A stretch of 45,908 nucleotides of DNA from Lojkania enalia (GCA_010094045.1 ML986858.1:1-45908); one strand, 5' to 3'; positions 35,308 through 45,908 are shown, counted from the stretch's first letter. Translations and numbers: made by a program. Notes: a model not told the origin generated them from the letters alone.

Positions 35308-37157
35308 ATATAGTTTATAAGCGAGCTATTAGTATAAGCGAGCTGTTACCTTACTAAACTTTTAACGGCCTACCTAGATTAACGCGTAATAGCTTAATAT
35401 AGTAATATATAATTAACTTATAAAGAATTATAAATTATTCTTACAATCTTAGCTATTAATTAAAGTTAAGTTTTAACCGAGAATAGCGCTGTAACAACTT
35501 TTTACTGCTCTTAAAGTACTCTTTACCTTTAACGTGCTGGAATAGCTATATAATGCAATTGTAAGCCAAATTTAAAGAAGCTTACAAAGACTAAAGAGGA
35601 GGTACTTATTAGTTATATCCTTAATTAGAATTTACGAGGATTTCCGCCTATAATTAATAGCGTATAAGCTATAGTAAATAGACTATTAGTTAAGCGCGGT
35701 GCTAGCTAGGTTAGTATCTACTAGCCTCGAAACTTCGTATAGTATACTAAGCACTTTAAAACCCGATTAAACCGTTCTTATAATTAGTAGCGAGCTCTAT
35801 ATAAAGATCTAATAATTATAAGCGCGTGGTTCTAGCTTCTATAGAGTATAAAGGGGAAGTATAGAATTTAAGATAAGGATACCTATAATTTCGACGAGAC
35901 AGGCTTTATTATAGGCCAAATATCAGCTCAGCTAGTTGTTATAAGGTTAGAGAACTGTTATATAAAGGCTATCCAGCTGGGCGATTATAAATAGACTATA
36001 ATAATCTTAGTAATTAATGTAATTAGCTGGATAATTCTACTACTTATTATTTTTAAGAGCGTCTACCACCTATCTTATTAGTATAAGAGTAATAATATAC
36101 CGGGCGATTGGGCGATTATAACTAGTAATAACAGCTAGATAAATAATAAGATTAGTATTACCTAGCTTAAGTACTTTAATTAGTATATAAAGAGCTGTAC
36201 GATAGATACCTATCGATTACTAGTTGTTAACAGCTACGATAGCTACGTTTCACTTAAGTTTCAAGAGATCTATAAGAAGGAGAAGATTATCTATCTCTAT
36301 ATACCGCTATATTTATTATACCTACTATAGCTACTTAATATAGGCTGTTTCTTACTATTAAAGCGCGTGTATAGTACTAAGATCTTAGCCTTAGTACGCG
36401 ATTATATTAACTATATTAATAAGACTACCTTTCTTCTAGCCTTTAAAGTAGCCGATAATCGATTAATTATAGAATCTAATATCCGCGCAAGCTTTCGAGA
36501 CGCTAGAATAGTACTATATAATTTAGAAGCGGTACTATTAAAGCTTAATATTAAGCTATATACGCCGATACTACCTATACTAGAGACTACCCCCTAGAAG
36601 GCTAAAATACCTAGTAATGTGCGTAAACTAGAAGCTTAATTAATAATAATTTATAGCAGGATTTAGTAATATTAAAACTTATTACCTATATTAATTATTG
36701 CAGCCTTTAATTAGGTTTAAAAAGATATTATAATAATAATACATTCGATCGCGCTGATAGCTAATTAAATTAAAAGCTTTAAGCAAGTAAATAAAGTAGT
36801 AATAATGTAAAAATAATAGAAAAGAAAGCGATTATAGAAGAAGAAGATTCTAATAAAAGCTGTAGGTAAGAATATAATTAATTAAAATAACGTTAAGGGG
36901 TAGATTAATAAGAAAATTTATAATTAGAGTATTTAGCTATAAGGGAGTAGCCAGCTTTAATAGAGCTGCAGGCGCTATAAATAGCCTAGCTATAATACTC
37001 GAACGTGCTAAATTAATAGCGCAGGTATTAAATAATCTAATAGACTATTCCTTTTTATAGTATATATATACATGGTTAATAATTATCGTAATTAAGTCGT
37101 TTAAATCTTAGTAAGATAACAGCTTACTTATACTAATAGCTCGCTTATAAACTATAT
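35308..37157 (+). mobile_element. F2: Fot1/pogo-type DNA transposon in hAT-unit copy 2
   Basis: It is 1850 bp, flanked by TA (35306-35307 and 37158-37159). The inverted repeats begin ATATAGTTTATAAGCGAGC and match over about 50 bp with two or three transitions. The empty site in copy 1 near 13955-13965 (agatagtatagtagaaat) has a single TA. Confidence 0.95.
35540..37030 (+). pseudogene. F2 transposase remnant (Fot1/pogo)
   Basis: Same layout as F1. The first catalytic site is intact (NFDETGF near 35887). The second reads LLVVNSYDSYVSLKF near 36217, with Asp changed to Asn. The third reads LLNIGCF near 36331, where F1 has LLDVGCF, so it is also Asn. The knuckle RCRRYKxPSYNTRTC lies near 36966. 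The longest open stretch is 76 codons at 36367-36597 (starting MYSTKILALVRDYINY), which is an internal piece of the transposase between the third Asp and the C-terminus; its ATG is not a real start. TAG/TAA stops flank it. Confidence 0.9.
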
Positions 37158-37159
37158 TA

Positions 37160-40077
37160 GTAGAAATTAATATTATAGGCTTAGGACCTTTTAAATATAT
37201 TTAATAAACTAAAGTAGAATTTAACTATTTATTATAGTAAGATCTAGAGATAATTTAGAAAAGCTATATAATTTCTAGATAGTTATCTATTTATATTCTA
37301 TTACTACTATAACCTTTAACTTATATATCTAAATAAGAATTATAATAGTATAAAATATCTAATAAATTATTTTAAATCTTAGGCCTATTTAAGAATTCTA
37401 GCTTCTAAATATAATAGGTTCTATATATTTATAGCTAGGCCTTCCGATAATAAAGATCTAATTATACTACTATATTTTACTAGTACTTTCGAGTATAAAC
37501 TAGTCTATATTATTATTAATAATAACTAGTCTTTTTAAATAGTAGATTACCTATCCTTTTAATAATTTATTTAGTTCTTCTAACTTAGTACTATATTAAT
37601 TAGCTAATTGAGCTTTATAGAGCTATTTAAGTATAAAATTATAGTAGTTTAATTCTCTTTTTTATATAACCTTAACTAAAGTATAAAGATATTAATTATA
37701 TTTAATATCTAGTTTATAAAGAACTACCTAAGTTTTCTTATAGTAAAAGGGTACTATATTAATTAGGACTAGACGTTCTATAAGAAACCATTTAATTTTA
37801 TCCCTATTTAAAGAAGTTATACTAGTACTTCTATTAAATATAAATATATAATAATAATTGCTAGCAGTTACCTATAATAATACTACTAATAATAGTATAC
37901 TTATATATATAATATAAGAGAAACTATATAAAGATAGTATTAAATAGAATTGTAAGGAGAATATAATTTTATATCTTACTTATATTATTAATCTTATTAT
38001 TTAGGAAATTATTTACTATCTTAAGCTTATACCCCCTAAAGAGATAGAAGATAGAGAAACTTTATAGTAACATAATATAAATAAGATCTAAATATAAGTT
38101 TCTATTTTAAATTCTCTTTATAAAATATAGCTTTTAATTATAGTAAGTTATTATAGTTATTATATACTAATTTCTAGTTAGATTTAAACTATTTATAAAG
38201 TAATCGATTAATTACTATAGTACTATAAGTATTTTATTACTTTATAGGGCTTCCTACTACTTAAATACTAGCTATCTATAATAAAAGATATCCTAACTTA
38301 ATATAATTCGATATTTAATATATATAACTAAGTAGTAGACTTTAAATAATATATTAATAACTAGCTTTAATATAAAATTAACTTAAAGATTTCTACTTAG
38401 AGATCTAGTAATAATAAAAATACTAAGGTAGATTTCTATAATCTCTAATAATTTTAACTATCTACTACTAAATAGTACTATTTAATACTAATTATAAACC
38501 TACTTAATAATTTTAAAAGAATAACTAAAGTATTTAATAAAAATATAAAACTTTAGATTTAGTATATTTAGTAAATATATAATAGACTCTTTAATTTTCT
38601 AGATAATATAAAAAGAAATCTAGCTAAAGATATAGAGAATAACTTAGATTAACTAATAGTAGTAAGAGCTATAGTAGAGAAGGGTTAATCTAAATTAAGT
38701 AAATACTATTTAAAAATAGATATAAAGTATAGTTACTTATTTAACTATATAATAATTTTAGATCTATTCTTAAAGCTTATAATATATAAAGTACTTTTAT
38801 TATAACTATTTATTATATTAGCTTCTAACTATAACTATAGAATAAAACTTAAAACTTTTAATATAGGGAAACCTATTATTAACAATTTCTTAAATATCTT
38901 AATTATTATAATAAGAATATATTAGACTATATCTTAATTATTATAATAAGAATATATTAGACTATATCTTAATTATTATAATAAGAATATATTAGACTAT
39001 ATCTTATTTATAATAATCTAACCTTAATAGATATAAAGTAATAAATAGTTTTATAAACTATCTCTATAATATTTATCCTTAAGTAACTTCTTAAGTTTTT
39101 TAGGTTAGGATCTAAATAATATAGGAGAGGAAGAGAGAGAGGAAGAGGGAGAGTTAGAGGAAGAAGAGAAAGAACTAACTTATTAAGAAGAAGAAAGTTA
39201 TCTAAATATACCTTCTATTCGAGGTTGTAACTTTAATATATTAGGCTGGTAGAAAGTAAATAAATATTAGTATCTACAGTTTACTTAGGTTATAAGAAAT
39301 ATTCTTCTAATATAGATTATAGGAGTTAATATTAAATAGGTTTTTAATACTACTAGAAATATAATTAGAGATAGAAGATATTATTTTACTATATAGAAAA
39401 TCTAGGATATTATATTTTAAAAATATATAATAAGTAGAGAAGACTATTATACTAAAGAATTATACTAGACTATAGAGGCCTAAAATACTAGTAAGCTAAA
39501 CCTTCTTTATAGTACTTATAAGATTATAAATCTTTTTAAACTTCTAGTCTAGATATATAATAAAAAACTAGAGATTAACTAGGAGATTAACTAGGAGAAT
39601 ATTAATCCTAGTACTACTACTAATAAAAAGCTACCGTAAAAGTATATTTATTAAGAAATTTATAAACTTCTATAATTTATATAATAAATTGCTATTATAA
39701 ATATATTATTATATTAGATTAAGCTATATAAGATTAATAGTTAAGGAGCGTACTACTATAGTTTATAATATACTATAGTATACTACCCTAGAATCTAATA
39801 AAGCGAGATTAACTTAATCTATAATAAATAGCTATAATAAAACCCTAGAATATTATATTATATATACTCTTATTAAGCTACTTTCTAAAGTATACTAATT
39901 AGTTAAACTCTAAGAAAATCTAGTTTATATAACTCTACCTAAACTTATATTCTATTATTAAGTAGCTATTCTAACTTTATTTATACTTTAAATTAATTAG
40001 TAAGACTTTAACTTTAATCCTACCCTACTTATATAAAACTCTAACCCTAATCTAACCTATACTTATCTACTAGTTTA
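37160..40077 (+). pseudogene. hAT-type transposase remnant, copy 2
   Basis: This is the counterpart of 13941-16796. The recognisable transposase part is about 38200-39440, with the hAT dimerisation domain at about 39237-39430 (LGWxKVNKYxYL, then VFNTTRNIIRD near 39340). A 35-bp triplication at 38898-39002 adds 70 bp, which also shifts the frame. The acidic segment before the domain (39125-39175) is kept. The part before 38200 is unassigned and probably holds the N-terminal half of the transposase. Confidence 0.78.
38898..39002. repeat. 35-bp tandem triplication in the hAT transposase ghost
   Basis: Three identical units of cttaattattataataag...agactatat. Copy 1 has one unit near 15695-15730. 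The added 70 bp is not a multiple of three. Confidence 0.93.
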
Positions 40078-41241
40078 AAGTATTCTAATAAGAGTACGCT
40101 AATTATAAGCGCGTACTAGCCTCTAACTACTAGATTAGTAATCTAGTTTAATTAGATGCTAGAAATATATATATATATAAACTATTAAAAAAGTTTAACT
40201 AGAAGAATATAAGTTTTTATAAAATTATTATAAAGGTATTCTTATATACTTATAAACTAAAGCTATCTAAATTAGCTAAAATATATCCTATATTTTATAT
40301 ATAACTATTATAGCTAGTACTTAAGTTATTTAATTACTTATCTAGTTAATAAATATATAACTCTAAACTTATTAAAATTAATAGAGAACTAGAATACCTT
40401 ATTAAGTAAATAGAAGATCTCTACTATAACTAATAGAAACGCTAGTATAAATATCTAGTTAAGTAGACTAGCTATTATAATCTAAAATAGTACCCGGCTA
40501 ATAACTTTATTAAAATAACTACTGTAGAAGATTACTATATTAGAAACTTAAATAAATAAGATCTAAATATAATATTACGTCTAGATTTTTAATTAGATAT
40601 TAGAGTTTAATTTAAGTATATTCTTAAACGCTTACAATAATACTATACTAATATAATACTAGTAATAATACTACTACTAATCCTTAATATAGTACTACTA
40701 TATAAACTAAACTAACCTAATCTTTAATATAGTACTACTATTAACTATTAGTTGTATTAATATATATATAATCTAGCCTAATTTTTAGTATAATACTACT
40801 ATATAATAATAACTAATTATATTAATATACTTATAATCTTAACTGATACTAGTATTAATAACTACTATTTAATTATAAATAACTTAAATATAATATAAAA
40901 ACCTAACTTATAGAAATTTATAATTAAAAGGGGGGTACTATTATAGTAATACTATAATACCTCTATACTTATACTATTTTTACTATAATACCTAAACTAG
41001 CTACTAATAACAGCTATTAGCTACTAGCTAGAATATAACCGACTTATTATAATTATAATAGAGGAAGGTTTTACTAACCTAGCTAACTTATATAATAGTA
41101 TAAACCTAGCTTCTATAAAAACCTATATAATATAAATATTTCTATTTTTTATATAACATTTTAATATTTATATATAGTATATAGTAATAGAGTTAACTAT
41201 TTAAAATATAATTAATTAACTATATATAAACGTTTATAATA
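40078..41241 (+). mobile_element. 5'-truncated relative of Gypsy-C (integrase tail, chromodomain, 3' LTR)
   Basis: It aligns with 10697-11657 of Gypsy-C: integrase C-terminus from about 40080, chromodomain near 40390-40530 (YLIKxIEDLYYNxxKR), purine tract at 40927-40938 and a 303-bp LTR at 40939-41241. It is far more decayed than Gypsy-C. It contains about 200 bp near 40615-40870 missing from Gypsy-C, including three variants of a block ending tagtactactat. The left break sits exactly where the hAT unit ends. No left LTR is present. Confidence 0.9.
40939..41241 (+). repeat. 3' LTR of the truncated Gypsy-C relative
   Basis: It is 303 bp, the same length as the Gypsy-C LTRs. It begins TATTATAGTAATACTATAAT, the decayed form of TGTTACAGTAATACCGCGAC. 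Confidence 0.92.
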
Positions 41242-42205
41242 TATAATAATATATTCTACTATTAAAGCAGCTAAACTATTAAAGTAGCTACTTTTTCTTA
41301 ATATAATAAATACTATATATAAAAAGTTAATTTACTTAATACTAATAAGAGATTTTATATATAATATACTTTTATCTAATTTAGATTTTTCTCTACTATC
41401 CTTTTAGCACATATAAGTATTATATCTAGTCTTACTATAGTTACTATAGTAGTATTAAGCTAGTTAAGCCCTTTCTTAAATATAAGTACTATAAGTCTTC
41501 TTAAAGAGTTAAGAGCTTATAGATACTTTAGCAGCTATATATAAAGATCCCTTACTATATAATATTATACTGCTATATTAAATATACTTTCTTTTATATA
41601 TTTTATACTTAGTTACTTCTTCTAATTATCTTTTAAATTTAGAATTATAAGTTTAAAGAAGTATATTCTAATATAGTATTAATTTAGCACTTTTTATAAG
41701 CTAGAAGAATTCTTCTTACACCTCTTTTAGTAATTATATAAAGGACTTTTATATAAGTATTAATTATAACCTAAATTTATATATATTACTTAGAGTTTTA
41801 AACTACTAGAAGTCTTCTTATAGAAGTAGTTCTAGTAGAGTATATAATTATATATTAAGGTAATCTAATATAATATATATATTTAAAAGAATAATTTCTA
41901 TTACTGTAAAGGTTTTTTAATAATTCTTATACATAAATATATTAAAAAACACGTTCTTAAAAGCTAAAAGAAAGCCTTCTTTATTAATATAGTAGACGTA
42001 TCAGCGCATTAAGTCTTATATATACTATAAGTACTTCAGCTTTAATAGTAAGAAGTAAACTATATTAAAAGACTGAAGTATATATAATAAATAAAAAGGT
42101 ATATAAAGTATTAGAATCTTTTATATAAGGTAGTAATCTTTAAATTCTTAGTTAAAGTAGCTTTTATAGTTATCTAAAATAAGTAGCTTATATAATTCTA
42201 CTTAA
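41242..42205. other. Unassigned AT-rich DNA between the gypsy fragment and F3
   Basis: Heavily decayed, with almost no CpA. The minus strand offers a fairly coherent ghost frame at about 41450-42080, rich in Arg/Gln/Tyr/Ile, including NALIRLL near 42010 and ITKRGVRRILLA near 41720. I recognise no family and found no copy elsewhere in the window. Confidence 0.35.
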
Positions 42206-42469
42206 TAATGTATAGTATAAGCGAGCTGATTACCTAAGTAAACTAATTATAATACTAAAACCCTACTAAAATCGCGATAATTATACTTTACAGTATTATA
42301 CTATAACTAATAACTATAGAATTAACTTAGAAAGAAGCTAGAATATAGCTTATACTCTAAGCTCTTTAATAAGATATAATACTAACTATACGTCGTATTA
42401 CATTAATCTATAATATCTCCTAAAGTATACTTAGTATATAAAGGCGAGAAACAGTTCTATAATGCGATT

Positions 42470-42971
42470 GCCGGCCTAATTTAATAAAGTTTAATAAGAC
42501 TAAGGAGTGGGTAATTATTTAGTATATACTAGATCTAGATATAAGAGGATTTCTACTATAGCTTACTACTATTTAAGATATAGTTAATTTACTACTAGCT
42601 ACGTACTCTACTAGCTAAGTTGGAAAGAACTAGGTAGAGAACTTTATTAAACGTACGCCTGAGCTTAAAGTTAAATTTAATTAAAAGTACAACTATTTAA
42701 AAATTAAATATAAGGATCTTAAGGTTATAGAAGACTAGTTCTACCTTATATAGAATATAAAAGCTAAATACGGTATTATTAATAAAGATATATATAACTT
42801 TAATAAATTAGGCTTTATAATAGGCATAATATTAATAAGAGTAGTAGTTACTAGTTTTAAGAGATAGAATTAACTAAAGCAGCTCTAGCTAGGTAATTAT
42901 AAGTAGACTACAGTTATCTAGAGTATTAACGCGATAGGATAGGTAATACTACCTTTTATTATCTTTATAGG
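42470..42971 (+). pseudogene. F3 transposase remnant, part 1
   Basis: N-terminal DNA-binding and early DDE region. The first catalytic site near 42798 reads NFNKLGF where relatives have NFDETGF, so both Asp and Glu are changed (GA to AA). The frame reaches the conserved LPFIIF near 42952, where F4 interrupts it; part 2 begins with the matching YxxLSIxYKEDN at 44827. Confidence 0.8.
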
Positions 42972-42973
42972 TA

Positions 42974-44824
42974 ACGTGTTTATAAGCGAGCGGCTACTAT
43001 AAGCGAGTAGCTACCCCTACCAACTTTTCGCGACGTGTTACCTTCTGACTATAATAGCTTAACCAACTACTTCTTAATTACCCTATAATAAAGCAGATAT
43101 CTCCCTTACTATCTTAGCTATAAATTAACACTAAATAAGTAGTGTAAAACGCGCTGTTTTAATCTATACCTACCTCTAAACAACTCTACAATAATAATAC
43201 ACTAGAATTACTACGCGACGTAATTACTAGTCTAACTTAAAGAAGCTTACTTAGCTAGAAGAGGAGATAATAACTAGGTATATACTTAACCTAGATTTGC
43301 GAGGATTTCCACTTATATTAGATGCTGTATAAAATATAGCGAATAAGCTGCTCGCTGAGTATAGTACTAACTAGGTTAGTAAACTATAACCGCGCAACTT
43401 TATTAAGCAAATAGATAGCCTTATTATATGTTTTAATCGGCTGTACAATTAATAGAGAGTCTTATATAAAGATCTAGAGACTATTAGGGCTTAGTTTAAC
43501 CTTATAGCGTGTATAAAAGCTACCTATAATATCTATAATAAGGATACCTTTAACTTTAATAAGACAGGCTTTATAATAGGTAAGATATTAGCTTAGCTAG
43601 TTATTACTAGCTTAAAGAGACGAGGTAGACTAAAAGCTATTCAGCCAGGTAATTGTAAGTAGGTTACTATAATCTATACAGTCAACGCTACTAGGTAGAT
43701 AATTCTACCCTTTATTATCTTTACTAGCTAGTACTACCTCTCTATATAGTATAAGGAGGATAATATACTACGCAACTAGGCTTTCGCAGTTAATAATAAC
43801 GGCTAGACTACTAATAAGCTTAGAATAGAGTAGTTAAAGTACTTTATTAAGTATATAGTAGAGTATAGAGTAGACGCGCGCTAGCTGCTTATTCTTAATA
43901 GCTATAAGAGCTACAACTCGCTTAAATTCCAACAGCTTTACAAGGAGAATAATATCTATACTCTCTATATACCGCTATATTTATTATACCTTCTATAGCT
44001 ACTTAATATTAGCTACTTCTCGCTATTAAAGCGCGCGTATAGGCGCTAGATTAAAAGCTTAATATGCGACTACATTAACTATATTATAAAGCTAGAGTTC
44101 TTATCTACCTTCTACGCAGCTTATAAGTAGTTAATTATAAAAGAGAATATCTGCGCAAGCTTTTAAGGCGCTAGCTTAGTTCTATATAATCTAGAGGCGG
44201 TAATATTAAAGCTTAATATTAAGCTTTATACGCTAATACCGCCTGCGCTAGAGGTTACCCTTTAAAAAGCTAAAATACTAAATAACGCGCGCGAGCTAGA
44301 CACTTAATTAATATTAATTTGCGATAGGATTTAAAGGTATAAGAGCTTATCACCTGCTTCTATTATTATAGCGCTTAACCAGTTTAAAAAAGGCGTTAAA
44401 GTAATAGTATATAAAAGTATGCTTATATATAATTAGATCGCGAGGCTTAAGAAAGTAAATAAGGCCGCTATAATATATAGAAAGTGTAAAAAGAAGAGGA
44501 TCTAGTAGAAAGGTACCTTAATAAAGGTAGAGGTAGAGGATATTATTACTTAAAAAAACGTTAAGTAGTAGTTAGAGGGGGAAATATATTAAAGTAAGAC
44601 GCGATTAGATATAAGTTAGTAGACTTTAGCGTACTACAGCCGCTATAGGAAAACTAGCTATAACTTAAGAACTTGTAAGAAAGATACTATAGATACTCTT
44701 TAATCTAACGCAGCTTAAATATTATAATTATCTTATTATGTTATTAAGATAGATTGCTATAAAGGCGTGAAAAGTTAGTAGGGGTGGCTACTCGCTTATA
44801 GTGGCCGCTCGCTTATAAACACGT
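42974..44824 (+). mobile_element. F4: Fot1/pogo-type transposon inside F3
   Basis: It is 1851 bp, flanked by TA (42972-42973 and 44825-44826). The inverted repeats begin ACGTGTTTATAAGCGAGCGG and match over about 46 bp with only two differences, both transitions. Removing it and one TA rejoins the F3 transposase frame. Confidence 0.96.
43190..44720 (+). pseudogene. F4 transposase remnant (Fot1/pogo)
   Basis: HTH region near 43255-43420 (LDLRGFPLILDAV, KLLAEYS). All three catalytic positions are lost: FNKTGF near 43555, LILNSYKSYNSLKF near 43889, and LLNISYF near 43999, where Asp would be expected. The C-terminal knuckle near 44626 reads YYSRYRKTSYNLRTCKKD, with only the last Cys left. The frame is broken by TAG/TAA throughout and lies on the same strand as F1-F3. 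Confidence 0.88.
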
Positions 44825-44826
44825 TA

Positions 44827-45810
44827 TCTACCACCTCTCTATATAGTATAAAGAAGATAATATTCTACTAACCTAGGCTATATAGGTTACTAATAACGGC
44901 TGGACGATAAATAATATTAGTATTAAGTAGTTAAAGTACTTTTATATATATATAAAGGATTGTACTATTAGTATATATCGATTACTAATTCTTAATAGCT
45001 ATAAGAGCTACGACTTACTTAAATTTAGGCAGCTCTACGAGGAAAAGAATATTATTACTCTCTATATACCTCTACATTTATCGCATCTATTATAGCTACT
45101 AGATATAGGTTGTTTCTCGTCTTTAAAGACTATATACAGGCGCTAAGTCGAGTAGCTAATATACGGTTATATTAACTATATTATAAAAATTAAGTTCTTA
45201 CTCTACTTTAAAGTAGCTTTTAATGTAGCAATTATAAAGAGTAATATCTTAAGTAGTTTTTAAGGCGCTAGCCTAATTCTATTTAACCTAAATATAGTAT
45301 TATCGAAGTTTAAAGTTTAACTATATACGCTAATACCTTTTATAGTTAAAGATACCCTTTAGGAGTTAAAAATACTAAGTAATTCTATTAAATTTAGGTC
45401 TTAATCTATATACGTTTAATTAAGAGTTTAAAAGCATCTAGATAGTTTATCTACTTTAATAGTAGAGGCGTTTAAATAGTTTATAAAGGATGCTATATAT
45501 ATAATATATAAAAATGTACTATTATATACTTAGATTACTAAGTTTTAAGTAGCTAATAAAACTGCTATATAATATTAATCGTATAAAAGAAAGTATATAT
45601 AGAAGGAAGATAACCTAATAATTAAAGAAGGCGCTTAATTAACTGCTCTAAAAGAGTTTAGCACTCGTATTAATAGGAAGAAGGGTAGGAAGAAAGCGCG
45701 TGTTAATAGAGGCTAGCTAACTTAAAGGTGTTGTAGGTAGTATAGTAAGGCTAGGTATAACTCGCGGACGTATAAAAATAATACTATAGATATAGAAGAA
45801 TAGGCTACTA
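44827..45810 (+). pseudogene. F3 transposase remnant, part 2
   Basis: Resumes after F4 with LSIxYKEDNI near 44839. The second catalytic site near 44985 reads LILNSYKSYDL (Asn for Asp); the third, LLDIGCFSSLK near 45099, keeps its Asp. The knuckle RCCRxYSKARYNSRTYKN lies near 45728. Confidence 0.85.
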
Positions 45811-45908
45811 TATTATATAATATAATAGAATATAAGAAAGTATAATATTTTACGAAAAGTAGTCGCGATTTTAGTATAGTTTTAGTATTATAATTAGCTC
45901 GCTTGGGT

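Larger units (their letters stand above)
16797..40077 (+). mobile_element. hAT-containing unit, copy 2 (interrupted by Gypsy-B, F1 and F2)
   Basis: The pieces are 16797-16922, 31497-31696, 33553-35307 and 37160-40077, together about 5.0 kb. In order they match copy 1 at 1131-1265, 1266-1454, 1455-2544 plus 13481-13940, and 13941-16796. The extra length against copy 1 is accounted for by about 70 bp near 34620-34690, the 30-bp tandem array and the 35-bp triplication. The right end coincides with the start of a truncated gypsy fragment. Confidence 0.82.
42208..45908 (+). mobile_element. F3: Fot1/pogo-type transposon, cut by the window end, containing F4
   Basis: The left end is ATGTATAGTATAAGCGAGC after a TA at 42206-42207. 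The right inverted repeat is entered but not finished: the reverse complement of the last bases (acccaagcgagctaattataat) matches 42232-42253. Without F4 (1851 bp plus TA) the visible part is about 1.85 kb, the expected size. From the left repeat about 24 bp should lie beyond 45908. Confidence 0.88.

Noticed and set aside
36367..36597. A 76-codon open frame with ATG as a small host gene
   Set aside because: It is an internal part of the F2 Fot1-type transposase, with matching sequence in F1, F3 and F4 at the same place.
1..45908. Alternative genetic code with TAA/TAG read as Gln
   Set aside because: Stops also fall on expected Trp codons, and Cys, His, Asp and Gly codons are changed too, all by C-to-T or G-to-A. 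RIP explains all of it.
1..45908. Mitochondrial or organelle DNA because of the high AT content
   Set aside because: Nested LTR, Fot1 and hAT elements with target duplications, and the CpA/TpG loss, point to nuclear fungal DNA; no organelle genes or tRNAs are seen.

Overview
The window looks like an AT-rich, gene-free heterochromatic block from a filamentous ascomycete. The element families and the extreme RIP-like (repeat-induced point mutation) decay suggest a Pezizomycotina fungus, plausibly a dothideomycete; that placement is inference. CpA and TpG are nearly absent over long stretches while TpA is very abundant. Former coding frames are full of TAG/TAA where Gln or Trp codons are expected, and codons for Cys and His have become Tyr. 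I found no host gene, tRNA, rRNA or CRISPR array. The only two open frames above 60 codons are fragments of transposon genes.

The block is a nest of transposons that can be taken apart with target-site duplications (TSDs) and undisturbed paralogous sites inside the window. The oldest layer is a ~4.7-5.0 kb unit carrying an unrecognised ORF and a hAT-type transposase, present twice head to tail (copy 1: 1131-16796; copy 2: 16797-40077). Copy 1 is split at AATAA by a Ty1/copia element (2545-13475), which is itself split at TTACT by a chromovirus, Gypsy-C (5841-11657). Copy 2 is split by Gypsy-B (16923-31491), which contains Gypsy-A (18004-24870, TSD CTAAC) and a 217-bp solo-LTR-like insert (29070-29286, TSD AGTAT). 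Copy 2 is also split by two ~1.85 kb Fot1/pogo elements, F1 (31697-33550) and F2 (35308-37157), each at TA.

To the right lie a 5'-truncated, strongly decayed relative of Gypsy-C (40078-41241), about 960 bp of unassigned AT-rich DNA, and a third Fot1-like element F3 (42208 to beyond the window end) that carries a fourth, F4 (42974-44824), at another TA site. Every element whose direction can be read lies on the plus strand.

All enzymes look dead, and by the same kind of change: protease D-[ST]-G to N-[ST]-R, reverse transcriptase YxDD to YxND/YxDN in three of four elements, the second catalytic Asp of all four Fot1 transposases to Asn, and zinc-knuckle Cys/His to Tyr. The least expected features are antisense coiled-coil-like reading frames between pol and the 3' LTR in Gypsy-A and Gypsy-B, and a pair of AAGCGAGC motifs at a constant 17-bp pitch in the inverted repeats of all four Fot1 elements.
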